From Arctopsyche grandis (Eukaryota > Arthropoda > Insecta > Trichoptera > Hydropsychidae): a stretch of DNA of 64,000 nt. The translations under genes and the position numbers were made by a program. The stretch is taken from the NCBI RefSeq assembly GCF_051622035.1, contig NC_135365.1:15790001-15854000 (forward strand). The letters run 5' to 3'. Every line of letters begins with the position of its first letter. The first letter of the stretch is position 1. Below are positions 1-15,000 of the stretch, in pieces. The notes beneath the pieces were generated by a model that worked only from the letters and a program-made list of their open reading frames with translations, had not been told where the DNA came from and did not search any database.

Positions 1-3000
1 TAACAATCTCAAATTCTTTTGATTTCGGTGATGGTTGGGTTAGGTTGGGTTAGGTTTGATGAGGTAAGCGAGTTTTTTGTATGATTTAGCAATATCAAAT
101 TCTTTGATATCGGTGAATGTTAGGTTAGGTTGGGTTAGGTTTGGTGAGGTTAGCGAGTTTTTTGTAAAAATCTAACAATCTCGAATTCTTTGATTTCGGT
201 GATGGTAACGTTAGGTTGGGTTAGGTTTGGTGAGGTAAGCGAGTTTTGTGTAAAAATCTAACAATCTCGAATTCTTTGATTTCGGTGGTTGTAAGGTTAG
301 TTTGGGTTGGGATTGGTGTGGAAAGCGAGTTTTTTGTATATTTTTGCAAAGTCGAATTCATTGATTTCGGTGATGGTAAGGTTAGGTTGGGTTAGGTTTG
401 GTAAGGTTAGCGAGTTTTGTGTTAATCTTACAATCTCGAACTCTTTGATTTCGGTGATAGTTAGGTTTGGTGAGGTTAGCGAGTTTTGTGTAAATCTTCG
501 ATTCTCGAATTCTTTGATTTCGGTGATGGTTAGGTTAGGTTGGGTTAGGTTTGATGAGGTAAGCGAGTTTTTTGTATATTTTAGCAATATCAAATTCTTT
601 GATATCGGTGATGGTTAGGTTAGGTTGGGTTAGGTTTGGTGAGGTTAACGAGTTTTTTGTATATTTTTGCAAAGTCGAATTCTTTGATTTCGGTGATGGT
701 AAGGTTAGGTTGGGTTAGGTTTGATGAGGTAAGCGAGTTTTTTGTATATTTTTGCAATGTCGAATTCTTTGATTTCGGTGATAGTTAGGCTAGGTTGGGT
801 TAGGTTTGATGAGGTAAGCGAGTTTTTTGTATATTTTAGCAATATCAAATTCTTTGATATCGGTGATGGTTAGGTTAGGTTGGGTTAGGTTTGATGAGGT
901 AAGCGAGTTTTTTGTATATTTCTGCAATGTCGAATTCTTTGATTTCGGTGATAGTTAGGTTAGGTTGGGTTAGGTTTGGTAAATTAAGCGAGGTTTGTGT
1001 AAATCTTACAATCTCGAATTCTGTGATTTCGGTGATGGTTGGGTTAGGTTTGATGAGGTAAGCGAGTTTTTTGTATATTTTAGCAATGTCAAATTCTTTG
1101 ATATCGGTGATGGTTAAGTTAGGTTGGGTTAGGTTTGGTGAGGTTAGAGAGTTTTTTGTAAATCTTACAATCTCGAATTCTTTGATTTCGGTGATCGTTA
1201 GGTTAGGTTGGGTTAGGTTTGGTAAATTAAGCGAGGTTTGTGTTAATCTAACAATCTCAAATTTTTTTGATTTCGGTGATGGTTGGGTTAGGTTGGGTTA
1301 GGTTTGATGAGGTTAGCGAGTTTTGTGTAAAAATCTAACAATCTCGAATTCTTTGATTTCGGTGATAGTAAGGTTAGTTTGGGTTGGGTTTGGTGAGGAA
1401 AGAGAGTTTTTTGTATATTTTTGCAAAGTCGAATTCTTTGATTTCGGTGATGGTAAAGTAAGTTTGGGTTAGGTTTGGTGAGGTTAGCGAGTTTTGTGTT
1501 AATCTTACAATCTCGAACTCTTTAATTTCGGAGATAGTTAGGTTTGGTGAGTTTAGCGAGTTTTGTGTTAATCTTACATTCTCGAATTCTTTGATTTCGG
1601 TGATGGTTAGGTTAGGTTGGGTTAGGTTTGGTGAGGTTAGCGAGTTTTGTGTAAATCTTACAATCTCGAATTCTTTGATTTCGTTGATGGTTAGGTTAGG
1701 TTGGGTTAGGTTTGGTGAGGTTAGCGAGTTTTTTGTATATATTTGCAATGTCGAATTCTTTGATTTCAGTGATGGTTAGGTTAGGTTGGGTTAGGATGGA
1801 TGACGAAAGCGGGTTTTTTTGTATATTTTAAAAATGTCGAATTCTTTGATTTCGTTGATAGTTAGGTTAGGCTGGGTTAGGTTTGGTAAATAAAACGAGG
1901 TTTGTGTAAATCGTACAATCTCTAATTCTTTGATTTCGGTGTTGGTTGGGTTAGGTAGGGTTAGGTTTGATGAGGTAAGCGAGTTTTTTGTATATTTTAG
2001 CAATGTCGAATTCTTTGATATCGGTGATGGTTAGGTTTGGTGAGATAAGCGAGTTTTGTGTAAATCTTTCAATCTCGAATTTTTTTGATTTTGGTGATGG
2101 TTAGGTTAGGTTGGGTTAGGTTTGGTGAGGCTAGCGAGTTTTTTGTAAATCTTACAATCTCGAATTCTTTGATTTCGGTGATCGTTAGTTTAGGTTGGGT
2201 TAGGTTTGGTAAATTAAGCGAGGTTTGTGTTTATCTAACAATCTCAAATTCTTTTGATTTTGGTGATGGTTGGGTTAGGTTGGGTTAGGTTTGATGAGGT
2301 AAACGAGTTTTTTGTATATTTTAGCAATATCAAATTCTTTGATATCGGTGATGGTTAGGTTAGGTTGGGTTAGGTTTGGTGAGGTAAACGAGTTTTTTGT
2401 ATATTTTTGCAAAATCGAATTCTTTGATTTCGGTGATGGTAAGGTTAGGTTGGGTTAGGTTTGGTGAGGTTAGCGAGTTTTGTGTTAATCTTACATTCTC
2501 GAATTCTTTGATATCGGTGATGGTTAGGTTTGGTGAGATAAGCGAGTTTTGTGTAAATCTTTTAATCTCGAATTTTTTTGATTTTAATGATGGTTAGGTT
2601 AGGTTGGGTTAGGTTTGGTGAGGCTAGCGAGTTTTTTGTAAATCTTACAATCTCGAATTCTTTGATTTCGGTGATCGTTAGTTTAGGTTGGGTTAGGTTT
2701 GGTAAATTAAGCGAGGTTTGTGTTTATCTAACAATCTCAAATTCTTTTGATTTTGGTGATGGTTGGGTTAGGTTGGGTTAGGTTTGATGAGGTAAACGAG
2801 TTTTTTGTATATTTTAGCAATATCAAATTCTTTGATATCGGTGATGGTTAGGTTAGGTTGGGTTAGGTTTGGTGAGGTAAACGAGTTTTTTGTATATTTT
2901 TGCAAAGTCGAATTCTTTGATTTCGGTGATGGTTAGGTTAGGATGGGTTAGGTTTGGTGAGGTTAGCGTGTTTTGTGTAAATCTTATAATCTCGAATTCT

Positions 3001-6000
3001 TTGATTTCGGTGATAGTTAGGTTTGGTGAGGTTAGCGAGTTTTGTGTAAATCTTACATTCTCGAATTCTTTGATTTCGGTGATGGTTAGGTTAGGTTGGG
3101 TTAGGTTTGATGAGGTAAGCGAGTTTTTTGTATATTTTTGCAATGTCGAATTCTTTGATTTCGGTGATAGTTAGGTTAGGTTGGGTTAGGTTTGGTAAAT
3201 TAAGCGAGGTTTGTGTAAATCTTACAATCTCGAATTCTGTGATTTCGGTGATGTTTGGGTTAGGTTGGGTTAGGTTTGATGAGGTTTTGTGTAAAAATCT
3301 AACAATCTCGAATTCTTTGATTTCGGTGATGGTAACGTTAGGTTGGGTTAGGTTTGGTGAGGTAAGCGAGTTTTGGGTAAAAATCTAACAATCTCGAATT
3401 CTTTGATTTCGGTGGTTGTAAGGTTAGTTTGGGTTGGGATTGGTGTGGAAAGCGAGTTTTTTGTATATTTTTGCAAAGTCGAATTCATTGATTTCGGTGA
3501 TGGTAAGGTTAGGTTGGGTTAGGTTTGGTAAGGTTAGCGAGTTTTGTGTTAATCTTACAATCTCGAACTCTTTGATTTCGGTGATAGTTAGGTTTGGTGA
3601 GGTTAGCGAGTTTTGTGTAAATCTTCGATTCTCGAATTCTTTGATTTCGGTGATGGTTAGGTTAGGTTGGGTTAGGTTTGATGAGGTAAGCGAGTTTTTT
3701 GTATATTTCTGCAATGTCGAATTCTTTGATTTCGGTGATAGTTAGGTTAGGTTGGGTTAGGTTTGGTAAATTAAGCGAGGTTTGTGTTTATCTAACAATC
3801 TCAAATTCTTTTGATTTTGGTGATGGTTGGGTTAGGTTGGGTTAGGTTTGATGAGGTAAACGAGTTTTTTGTATATTTTAGCAATATCAAATTCTTTGAT
3901 ATCGGTGATGGTTAGGTTAGGTTGGGTTAGGTTTGGTGAGGTAAACGAGTTTTTTGTATATTTTTGCAAAATCGAATTCTTTGATTTCGGTGATGGTAAG
4001 GTTAGGTTGGGTTAGGTTTGGTGAGGTTAGCGAGTTTTGTGTTAATCTTACATTCTCGAATTCTTTGATATCGGTGATGGTTATGTTTGGTGAGATAAGC
4101 GAGTTTTGTGTAAATCTTTTAATCTCGAATTTTTTTGATTTTGGTGATGGTTAGGTTAGGTTGGGTTAGGTTTGGTGAGGCTAGCGAGTTTTTTGTAAAT
4201 CTTACAATCTCGAATTCTTTGATTTCGGTGATCGTTAGTTTAGGTTGGGTTAGGTTTGGTAAATTAAGCGAGGTTTGTGTTTATCTAACAATCTCAAATT
4301 CTTTTGATTTTGGTGATGGTTGGGTTAGGTTGGGTTAGGTTTGATGAGGTAAACGAGTTTTTTGTATATTTTAGCAATATCAAATTCTTTGATTTCGGTG
4401 ATGGTTGGGTTAGGTTGGGTTAGGTTTGATGAGGTAAGCGAGTTTTTTGTATATTTCAGCAATATCAAATTCTTTGATATCGGTGATGGTTAGGTTAGGT
4501 TGGGTTAGGTTTGGTGAGGTTAGCGAGTTTTTTGTAAATCTTACAATCTCGAATTCTTTGATTTCGGTGATCGTTAGGTTAGGTTGGGTTAAGTTTGGTA
4601 AATTAAGCGAGGTTTGTGTTAATCTAACAATCTCAAATTCTTTTGATTTCGGTGATGGTTGGGTTAGGTTGGGTTAGGTTTGATGAGGTAAGCGAGTTTT
4701 TTGTATGATTTAGCAATATCAAATTCTTTGATATCGGTGAATGTTAGGTTAGGTTGGGTTAGGTTTGGTGAGGTAAGCGAGTTTTTTGTAAAAATCTGAC
4801 AATCTCGAATTCTTTGATTTCGGTGGTTGTAAGGTTAGTTTGGGTTGGGATTGGTGTGGAAAGCGAGTTTTTTGTATATTTTTGCAAAGTCGAATTCATT
4901 GATTTCGGTGATGGTAAGGTTAGGTTGGGTTAGGTTTGGTAAGGTTAGCGAGTTTTGTGTTAATCTTACAATCTCGAACTCTTTGATTTCGGTGATAGTT
5001 AGGTTTGGTGAGGTTAGCGAGTTTTGTGTAAATCTTCGATTCTCGAATTCTTTGATTTCGGTGATGGTAACGTTAGGTTGGGTTAGGTTTGGTGAGGTAA
5101 GCGAGTTTTGTGTAAAAATCTAACAATCTCGAATTCTTTGATTTCGGTGGTTGTAAGGTTAGTTTGGGTTGGGATTGGTGTGGAAAGCGAGTTTTTTGTA
5201 TATTTTTGCAAAGTCGAATTCATTGATTTCGGTGATGGTAAGGTTAGGTTGGGTTAGGTTTGGTGAGGTTAGCGAGTTTTGTGTTAATCTTACATTCTCG
5301 AATTCTTTGATATCGGTGATGGTTAGGTTTGGTGAGATAAGCGAGTTTTGTGTAAATCTTTTAATCTCGAATTTTTTTGATTTTGGTGATGGTTAGGTTA
5401 GGTTGGGTTAGGTTTGGTGAGGCTAGCGACTTTTTTGTAAATCTTACAATCTCGAATTCTTTGATTTCGGTGATCGTTAGTTTAGGTTGGGTTAGGTTTG
5501 GTAAATTAAGCGAGGTTTGTGTTTATCTAACAATCTCAAATTCTTTTGATTTTGGTGATGGTTGGGTTAGGTTGGGTTAGGTTTGATGAGGTAAACGAGT
5601 TTTTTGTATATTTTAGCAATATCAAATTCTTTGATATCGGTGATGGTTAGGTTAGGTTGGGTTAGGTTTGGTGAGGTAAACGAGTTTTTTGTATATTTTT
5701 GCAAAGTCGAATTCTTTGATTTCGGTGATGGTAAGGTTAGGTTGGGTTAGGTTTGATGAGGTAAGCGAGTTTTTTGTATATTTTTGCAATGTCGAATTCT
5801 TTAATTTCGGTGATAGTTAGGCTAGGTTGGGTTAGGTTTGATGAGGTAAGCGAGTTTTTTGTATATTTTAGCAATATCAAATTTTTTGATATCGGTGATG
5901 GTTAGGTTAGGTTGGGTTAGGTTTGGTGAGGTTAGCGAGTTTTTTGTAAAAATCTAACAATCTCAAATTCTTTTGATTTCGGTGATGGTTGGGTTAGGTT

Positions 6001-9000
6001 GGGTTAGGTTTGATGAGGTAAGCGAGTTTTTTGTATATTTTAGCAATATCAAATTCTTTGATATCGGTGAATGTTAGGTTAGGTTGGGTTAGGTTTGGTG
6101 AGGTTAGCGAGTTTTTTGTAAAAATCTAACAATCTCGAATTCTTTGATTTCGGTGATGGTAACGTTAGGTTGGGTTAGGTTTGGTGAGGTAAGCGAGTTT
6201 TGTGTAAAAATCTTACAATCTCGAATTCTTTGATTTCGGTGGTTGTAAGGTTAGTTTGGGTTGGGATTGGTGTGGAAAGCGAGTTTTTTGTATATTTTTG
6301 CAAAGTCGAATTCATTGATTTCGGTGATGGTAAGGTTAGGTTGGGTTAGGTTTGGTAAGGTTAGCGAGTTTTGTGTTAATCTTACAATCTCGAACTCTTT
6401 GATTTCGGTGATAGTTAGGTTTGGTGAGGTTAGCGAGTTTTGTGTAAATCTTCGATTCTCGAATTCTTTGATTTCGGTGATGGTTAGGTTAGGTTGGGTT
6501 AGGTTTGATGAGGTAAGCGAGTTTTTTGTATATTTCTGCAATGTCGAATTCTTTGATTTCGGTGATAGTTAGGTTAGGTTGGGTTAGGTTTGGTAAATTA
6601 AGCGAGGTTTGTGTTTATCTAACAATCTCAAATTCTTTTGATTTTGGTGATGGTTGGGTTAGGTTGGGTTAGGTTTGATGAGGTAAACGAGTTTTTTGTA
6701 TATTTTAGCAATATCAAATTCTTTGATATCGGTGATGGTTAGGTTAGGTTGGGTTAGGTTTGGTGAGGTAAACGAGTTTTTTGTATATTTTTGCAAAATC
6801 GAATTCTTTGATTTCGGTGATGGTAAGGTTAGGTTGGGTTAGGTTTGGTGAGGTTAGCGAGTTTTGTGTTAATCTTACATTCTCGAATTCTTTGATATCG
6901 GTGATGGTTATGTTTGGTGAGATAAGCGAGTTTTGTGTAAATCTTTTAATCTCGAATTTTTTTGATTTTGGTGATGGTTAGGTTAGGTTGGGTTAGGTTT
7001 GGTGAGGCTAGCGAGTTTTTTGTAAATCTTACAATCTCGAATTCTTTGATTTCGGTGATCGTTAGTTTAGGTTGGGTTAGGTTTGGTAAATTAAGCGAGG
7101 TTTGTGTTTATCTAACAATCTCAAATTCTTTTGATTTTGGTGATGGTTGGGTTAGGTTGGGTTAGGTTTGATGAGGTAAACGAGTTTTTTGTATATTTTA
7201 GCAATATCAAATTCTTTGATTTCGGTGATGGTTGGGTTAGGTTGGGTTAGGTTGGGTTAGGTTTGATGAGGTAAGCGAGTTTTTTGTATATTTCAGCAAT
7301 ATCAAATTCTTTGATATCGGTGAATGTTAGGTTAGGTTGGGTTAGGTTTGGTGAGGTTAGCGAGTTTTTTGTAAAAATCTAACAATCTCGAATTCTTTGA
7401 TTTCGGTGATGGTAACGTTAGGTTGGGTTAGGTTTGGTGAGGTAAGCGAGTTTTGTGTAAAAATCTAACAATCTCGAATTCTTTGATTTCGGTGGTTGTA
7501 AGGTTAGTTTGGGTTGGGATTGGTGTGGAAAGCGAGTTTTTTGTATATTTTTGCAAAGTCGAATTCATTGATTTCGGTGATGGAAAGGTTAGGTTGGGTT
7601 AGGTTTGGTGAGGTTAGCGAGTTTTTTGTAAATCTTACAATCTCGAATTCTTTGATTTCGGTGATCGTTAGGTTAGGTTGGGTTAAGTTTGGTAAATTAA
7701 GCGAGGTTTGTGTTAATCTAACAATCTCAAATTCTTTTGATTTCGGTGATGGTTGGGTTAGGTTGGGTTAGGTTTGATGAGGTAAGCGAGTTTTTTGTAT
7801 GATTTAGCAATATCAAATTCTTTGATATCGGTGAATGTTAGGTTAGGTTGGGTTAGGTTTGGTGAGGTTAGCGAGTTTTTTGTAAAAATCTAACAATCTC
7901 GAATTCTTTGATTTCGGTGATGGTAACGTTAGGTTGGGTTAGGTTTGGTGAGGTAAGCGAGTTTTGTGTAAAAATCTAACAATCTCGAATTCTTTGATTT
8001 CGGTGGTTGTAAGGTTAGTTTGGGTTGGGATTGGTGTGGAAAGCGAGTTTTTTGTATATTTTTGCAAAGTCGAATTCATTGATTTCGGTGATGGTAAGGT
8101 TAGGTTGGGTTAGGTTTGGTAAGGTTAGCGAGTTTTGTGTTAATCTTACAATCTCGAACTCTTTGATTTCGGTGATAGTTAGGTTTGGTGAGGTTAGCGA
8201 GTTTTGTGTAAATCTTCGATTCTCGAATTCTTTGATTTCGGTGATGGTTAGGTTAGGTTGGGTTAGGTTTGATGAGGTAAGCGAGTTTTTTGTATATTTT
8301 AGCAATATCAAATTCTTTGATATCGGTGATGGTTAGGTTAGGTTGGGTTAGGTTTGGTGAGGTAAACGAGTTTTTTGTATATTTTTGCAAAGTCGAATTC
8401 TTTGATTTCGGTGATGGTAAGGTTAGGTTGGGTTAGGTTTGATGAGGTAAGCGAGTTTTTTGTATATTTTTGCAATGTCGAATTCTTTGATTTCGGTGAT
8501 AGTTAGGCTAGGTTGGGTTAGGTTTGATGAGGTAAGCGAGTTTTTTGTATATTTTAGCAATATCAAATTCTTTGATATCGGTGATGGTTAGGTTAGGTTG
8601 GGTTAGGTTTGGTGAGGTTAGCGAGTTTTTTGTAAAAATCTAACAATCTCAAATTCTTTTGATTTCGGTGATGGTTGGGTTAGGTTGGGTTAGGTTTGAT
8701 GAGGTAAGCGAGTTTTTTGTATATTTTAGCAATATCAAATTCCTTGATATCGGTGATGGTTAGGTTAGGTTGGGTTAGGTTTGGTGAGGTTAGCGAGTTT
8801 TTTGTAAATCTTACAATCTCGAATTCTTTGATTTCGGTGATCGTTAGGTTAGGTTGGGTTAAGTTTGGTAAATTAAGCGAGGTTTGTGTTAATCTAACAA
8901 TCTCAAATTCTTTTGATTTCGGTGATGGTTGGGTTAGGTTGGGTTAGGTTTGATGAGGTAAGCGAGTTTTTTGTATATTTTAGCAATATCAAATTCTTTG

Positions 9001-12000
9001 ATATCGGTGAATGTTAGGTTAGGTTGGGTTAGGTTTGGTGAGGTTAGCGAGTTTTTTGTAAAAATCTAACAATCTCGAATTCTTTGATTTCGGTGATGGT
9101 AACGTTAGGTTGGGTTAGGTTTGGTGAGGTAAGCGAGTTTTGTGTAAAAATCTAACAATCTCGAATTCTTTGATTTCGGTGGTTGTAAGGTTAGTTTGGG
9201 TTGGGATTGGTGTGGAAAGCGAGTTTTTTGTATATTTTTGCAAAGTCGAATTCATTGATTTCGGTGATGGTAAGGTTAGGTTGGGTTAGGTTTGGTAAGG
9301 TTAGCGAGTTTTGTGTTAATCTTACAATCTCGAACTCTTTGATTTCGGTGATAGTTAGGTTTGGTGAGGTTAGCGAGTTTTGTGTAAATCTTCGATTCTC
9401 GAATTCTTTGATTTCGGTGATGGTTAGGTTAGGTTGGGTTAGGTTTGATGAGGTAAGCGAGTTTTTTGTATATTTCTGCAATGTCGAATTCTTTGATTTC
9501 GGTGATAGTTAGGTTAGGTTGGGTTAGGTTTGGTAAATTAAGCGAGGTTTGTGTAAATCTTACAATCTCGAATTCTGTGATTTCGGTGATGGTTGGGTTA
9601 GGTTTGATGAGGTAAGCGAGTTTTTTGTATATTTTAGCAATGTCAAATTCTTTGATATCGGTGATGGTTAAGTTAGGTTGGGTTAGGTTTGGTGAGGTTA
9701 GCGAGTTTTTTGTAAATCTTACAATCTCGAATTCTTTGATTTCGGTGATCGTTAGGTTAGGTTGGGTTAGGTTTGGTAAATTAAGCGAGGTTTGTGTTAA
9801 TCTAACAATCTCAAATTCTTTTGATTTCGGTGATGGTTGGGTTAGGTTGGGTTAGGTTTGATGAGTTAAGCGAGTTTTTTGTATATTTTAGCAATATCAA
9901 ATTCTTTGATATCGGTGATGGTTAGGTTAGGTTGGGTTAGGTTTGGTGAGGTTAGCGAGTTTTGTGTAAAAATCTAACAATCTCGAATTCTTTGATTTCG
10001 GTGATAGTAAGGTTAGTTTGGGTTGGGTTTGGTGAGGAAAGCGAGTTTTTTGTATATTTTTGCAAAGTCGAATTCTTTGATTTCGGTGATGGTAAAGTAA
10101 GTTTGGGTTAGGTTTGGTGAGGTTAGCGAGTTTTGTGTTAATCTTACCATCTCGAACTCTTTAATTTCGGTGATAGTTAGGTTTGGTGAGGTTAGCGAGT
10201 TTTGTGTTAATCTTACATTCTCGAATTCTTTGATTTCGGTGATGGTTAGGTTAGGTTGGGTTAGGTTTGGTGAGGTTAGCGAGTTTTGTGTAAATCTAAC
10301 AATCTCGAATTCTTTGATTTCGTTGATGGTTAGGTTAGGTTGGGTTAGGTTTGGTGAGGTTAGCGAGTTTTTTGTATATTTTTGCAATGTCGAATTCTTT
10401 GATTTCAGTGATGGTAAGGTTAGGTTGGGTTAGGATGGATGACGAAAGCGGGTTTTTTTGTATATTTTAAAAATGTCGAGTTCTTTGATTTCGTTGATAG
10501 TTAGGTTAGGCTGGGTTAGGTTTGGTAAATAAAACGAGGTTTGTGTAAATCGTACAATCTCTAATTCTTTGATTTCGGTGTTGGTTGGGTTAGGTAGGGT
10601 TAGGTTTGATGAGGTAAGCGAGTTTTTTGTATATTTTAGCAATGTCGAATTCTTTGATATCGGTGATGGTTAGGTTTGGTGAGATAAGCGAGTTTTGTGT
10701 AAATCTTTCAATCTCGAATTTTTTTGATTTTGGTGATGGTTAGGTTAGGTTGGGTTAGGTTTGGTGAGGCTAGCGAGTTTTTTGTAAATCTTACAATCTC
10801 GAATTCTTTGATTTCGGTGATCGTTAGTTTAGGTTGGGTTAGGTTTGGTAAATTAAGCGAGGTTTGTGTTTATCTAACAATCTCAAATTCTTTTGATTTT
10901 GGTGATGGTTGGGTTAGGTTGGGTTAGGTTTGATGAGGTAAACGAGTTTTTTGTATATTTTAGCAATATCAAATTCTTTGATATCGGTGATGGTTAGGTT
11001 AGGTTGGGTTAGGTTTGGTGAGGTAAACGAGTTTTTTGTATATTTTTGCAAAATCGAATTCTTTGATTTCGGTGATGGTAAGGTTAGGTTGGGTTAGGTT
11101 TGGTGAGGTTAGCGAGTTTTGTGTTAATCTTACATTCTCGAATTCTTTGATATCGGTGATGGTTAGGTTTGGTGAGATAAGCGAGTTTTGTGTAAATCTT
11201 TTAATCTCGAATTTTTTTGATTTTGGTGATGGTTAGGTTAGGTTGGGTTAGGTTTGGTGAGGCTAGCGAGTTTTTTGTAAATCTTACAATCTCGAATTCT
11301 TTGATTTCGGTGATCGTTAGTTTAGGTTGGGTTAGGTTTGGTAAATTAAGCGAGGTTTGTGTTTATCTAACAATCTCAAATTCTTTTGATTTTGGTGATG
11401 GTTGGGTTAGGTTGGGTTAGGTTTGATGAGGTAAACGAGTTTTTTGTATATTTTAGCAATATCAAATTCTTTGATATCGGTGATGGTTAGGTTAGGTTGG
11501 GTTAGGTTTGGTGAGGTAAACGAGTTTTTTGTATATTTTTGCAAAGTCGAATTCTTTGATTTCGGTGATGGTAAGGTTAGGTTGGGTTAGGTTTGATGAG
11601 GTAAGCGAGTTTTTTGTATATTTTTGCAATGTCGAATTCTTTAATTTCGGTGATAGTTAGGCTAGGTTGGGTTAGGTTTGATGAGGTAAGCGAGTTTTTT
11701 GTATATTTTAGCAATATCAAATTCTTTGATATCGGTGATGGTTAGGTTAGGTTGGGTTAGGTTTGGTGAGGTTAGCGAGTTTTTTGTAAAAATCTAACAA
11801 TCTCAAATTCTTTTGATTTCGGTGATGGTTGGGTTAGGTTGGGTTAGGTTTGATGAGGTAAGCGAGTTTTTTGTATATTTTAGCAATATCAAATTCTTTG
11901 ATATCGGTGATGGTTAGGTTAGGTTGGGTTAGGTTTGGTGAGGTTAGCGAGTTTTTTGTAAATCTTACAATCTCGAATTCTTTGATTTCGGTGATCGTTA

Positions 12001-15000
12001 GGTTAGGTTGGGTTAAGTTTGGTAAATTAAGCGAAGTTTGTGTTAATCTAACAATCTCAAATTCTTTTGATTTCGGTGATGGTTGGGTTAGGTTGGGTTA
12101 GGTTTGATGAGGTAAGCGAGTTTTTTGTATATTTTAGCAATATCAAATTCTTTGATATCGGTGAATGTTAGGTTAGGTTGGGTTAGGTTTGGTGAGGTTA
12201 GCGAGTTTTTTGTAAAAATCTAACAATCTCGAATTCTTTGATTTCGGTGATGGTAACGTTAGGTTGGGTTAGGTTTGGTGAGGTAAGCGAGTTTTGTGTA
12301 AAAATCTAACAATCTCGAATTCTTTGATTTCGGTGGTTGTAAGGTTAGTTTGGGTTGGGATTGGTGTGGAAAGCGAGTTTTTTGTATATTTTTGCAAAGT
12401 CGAATTCATTGATTTCGGTGATGGTAAGGTTAGGTTGGGTTAGGTTTGGTAAGGTTAGCGAGTTTTGTGTTAATCTTACAATCTCGAACTCTTTGATTTC
12501 GGTGATAGTTAGGTTTGGTGAGGTTAGCGAGTTTTGTGTAAATCTTCGATTCTCGAATTCTTTGATTTCGGTGATGGTTAGGTTAGGTTGGGTTAGGTTT
12601 GATGAGGTAAGCGAGTTTTTTGTATATTTCTGCAATGTCGAATTCTTTGATTTCGGTGATAGTTAGGTTAGGTTGGGTTAGGTTTGGTAAATTAAGCGAG
12701 GTTTGTGTAAATCTTACAATCTCGAATTCTGTGATTTCGGTGATGGTTGGGTTAGGTTTGATGAGGTAAGCGAGTTTTTTGTATATTTTAGCAATGTCAA
12801 ATTCTTTGATATCGGTGATGGTTAAGTTAGGTTGGGTTAGGTTTGGTGAGGTTAGCGAGTTTTTTGTAAATCTTACAATCTCGAATTCTTTGATTTCGGT
12901 GATCGTTAGGTTAGGTTGGGTTAGGTTTGGTAAATTAAGCGAGGTTTGTGTTAATCTAACAATCTCAAATTCTTTTGATTTCGGTGATGGTTGGGTTAGG
13001 TTGGGTTAGGTTTGATGAGTTAAGCGAGTTTTTTGTATATTTTAGCAATATCAAATTCTTTGATATCGGTGATGGTTAGGTTAGGTTGGGTTAGGTTTGG
13101 TGAGGTAAACGAGTTTTTTGTATATTTTTGCAAAGTCGAATTCTTTGATTTCGGTGATGGTAAGGTTAGGTTGGGTTAGGTTTGGTGAGGTTAGCGAGTT
13201 TTGTGTTAATCTTACATTCTCGAATTCTTTGATATCGGTGATGGTTAGGTTTGGTGATATAAGCGAGTTTTGTGTAAATCTTTCAATCTCGAATTTTTTT
13301 GATTTTGGTGATGGTTAGGTTAGGTTGGGTTAGGTTTGGTGAGGCTAGCGAGTTTTTTGTAAATCTTACAATCTCGAATTCTTTGATTTCGGTGATCGTT
13401 AGTTTAGGTTGGGTTAGGTTTGGTAAATTAAGCGAGGTTTGTGTTTATCTAACAATCTCAAATTCTTTTGATTTTGGTGATGGTTGGGTTAGGTTGGGTT
13501 AGGTTTGATGAGGTAAACGAGTTTTTTGTATATTTTAGCAATATCAAATTCTTTGATATCGGTGATGGTTAGGTTAGGTTGGGTTAGGTTTGGTGAGGTT
13601 AGCGAGTTTTTTGTAAAAATCTAACAATCTCAAATTCTTTTGATTTCGGTGATGGTTGGGTTAGGTTGGGTTAGGTTTGATGAGGTAAGCGAGTTTTTTG
13701 TATATTTTAGCAATATCAAATTCCTTGATATCGGTGATGGTTAGGTTAGGTTGGGTTAGGTTTGGTGAGGTAAGCGAGTTTTGTGTAAAAATCTAACAAT
13801 CTCGAATTCTTTGATTTCGGTGGTTGTAAGGTTAGTTTGGGTTGGGATTGGTGTGGAAAGCGAGTTTTTTGTATATTTTTGCAAAGTCGAATTCATTGAT
13901 TTCGGTGATGGTAACGTTAGGTTGGGTTAGGTTTGGTGAGGTAAGCGAGTTTTGTGTAAAAATCTAACAATCTCGAATTCTTTGATTTCGGTGGTTTTAA
14001 GGTTAGTTTGGGTTGGGATTGGTGTGGAAAGCGAGTTTTTTGTATATTTTTGCAAAGTCGAATTCATTGATTTCGGTGATGGTAAGGTTAGGTTGGGTTA
14101 GGTTTGGTAAGGTTAGCGAGTTTTGTGTTAATCTTACAATCTCGAACTCTTTGATTTCGGTGATAGTTAGGTTTGGTGAGGTTAGCGAGTTTTTTGTATA
14201 TTTCTGCAATGTCGAATTCTTTGATTTCGGTGATAGTTAGGTTAGGTTGGTTTAGGTTTGGTAAATTAAGCGAGGTTTGTGTAAATCTTACAATCTCGAA
14301 TTCTGTGATTTTGGTGATGGTTGGGTTAGGTTTGATGAGGTAAGCGAGTTTTTTGTATATTTTAGCAATGTCAAATTCTTTGATATCGGTGATGGTTAAG
14401 TTAGGTTGGGTTAGGTTTGGTGAGGTTAGCGAGTTTTTTGTAAATCTTACAATCTCGAATTCTTTGATTTCGGTGATCGTTAGGTTAGGTTGGGTTAGGT
14501 TTGGTAAATTAAGCGAGGTTTGTGTTAATCTAACAATCTCAAATTCTTTTGAATTCGGTGATGGTTGGGTTAGGTTGGGTTAGGTTTGATGAGTTAAGCG
14601 AGTTTTTTGTATATTTTAGCAATATCAAATTCTTTGATATCGGTGATGGTTAGGTTAGGTTGGGTTAGGTTTGGTGAGGAAAGCGAGTTTTTTGTATATT
14701 TTTGCAAAGTCGAATTCTTTGATTTCGGTGATGGTAAAGTAAGTTTGGGTTAGGTTTGGTGAGGTTAGCGAGTTTTGTGTTAATCTTACAATCTCGAACT
14801 CTTTAATTTCGGTGATAGGTAGGTTTGGTGAGGTTAGCGAGTTTTGTGTTAATCTTACATTCTCGAATTCTTTGATTTCGGTGATGGTTAGGTTAGGTTG
14901 GGTTAGGTTTGGTGAGGTTAGCGAGTTTTGTGTAAATCTTACAATCTCGAATTCTTTGATTTCGTTGATGGTTAGGTTAGGTTGGGTTAGGTTTGGTGAG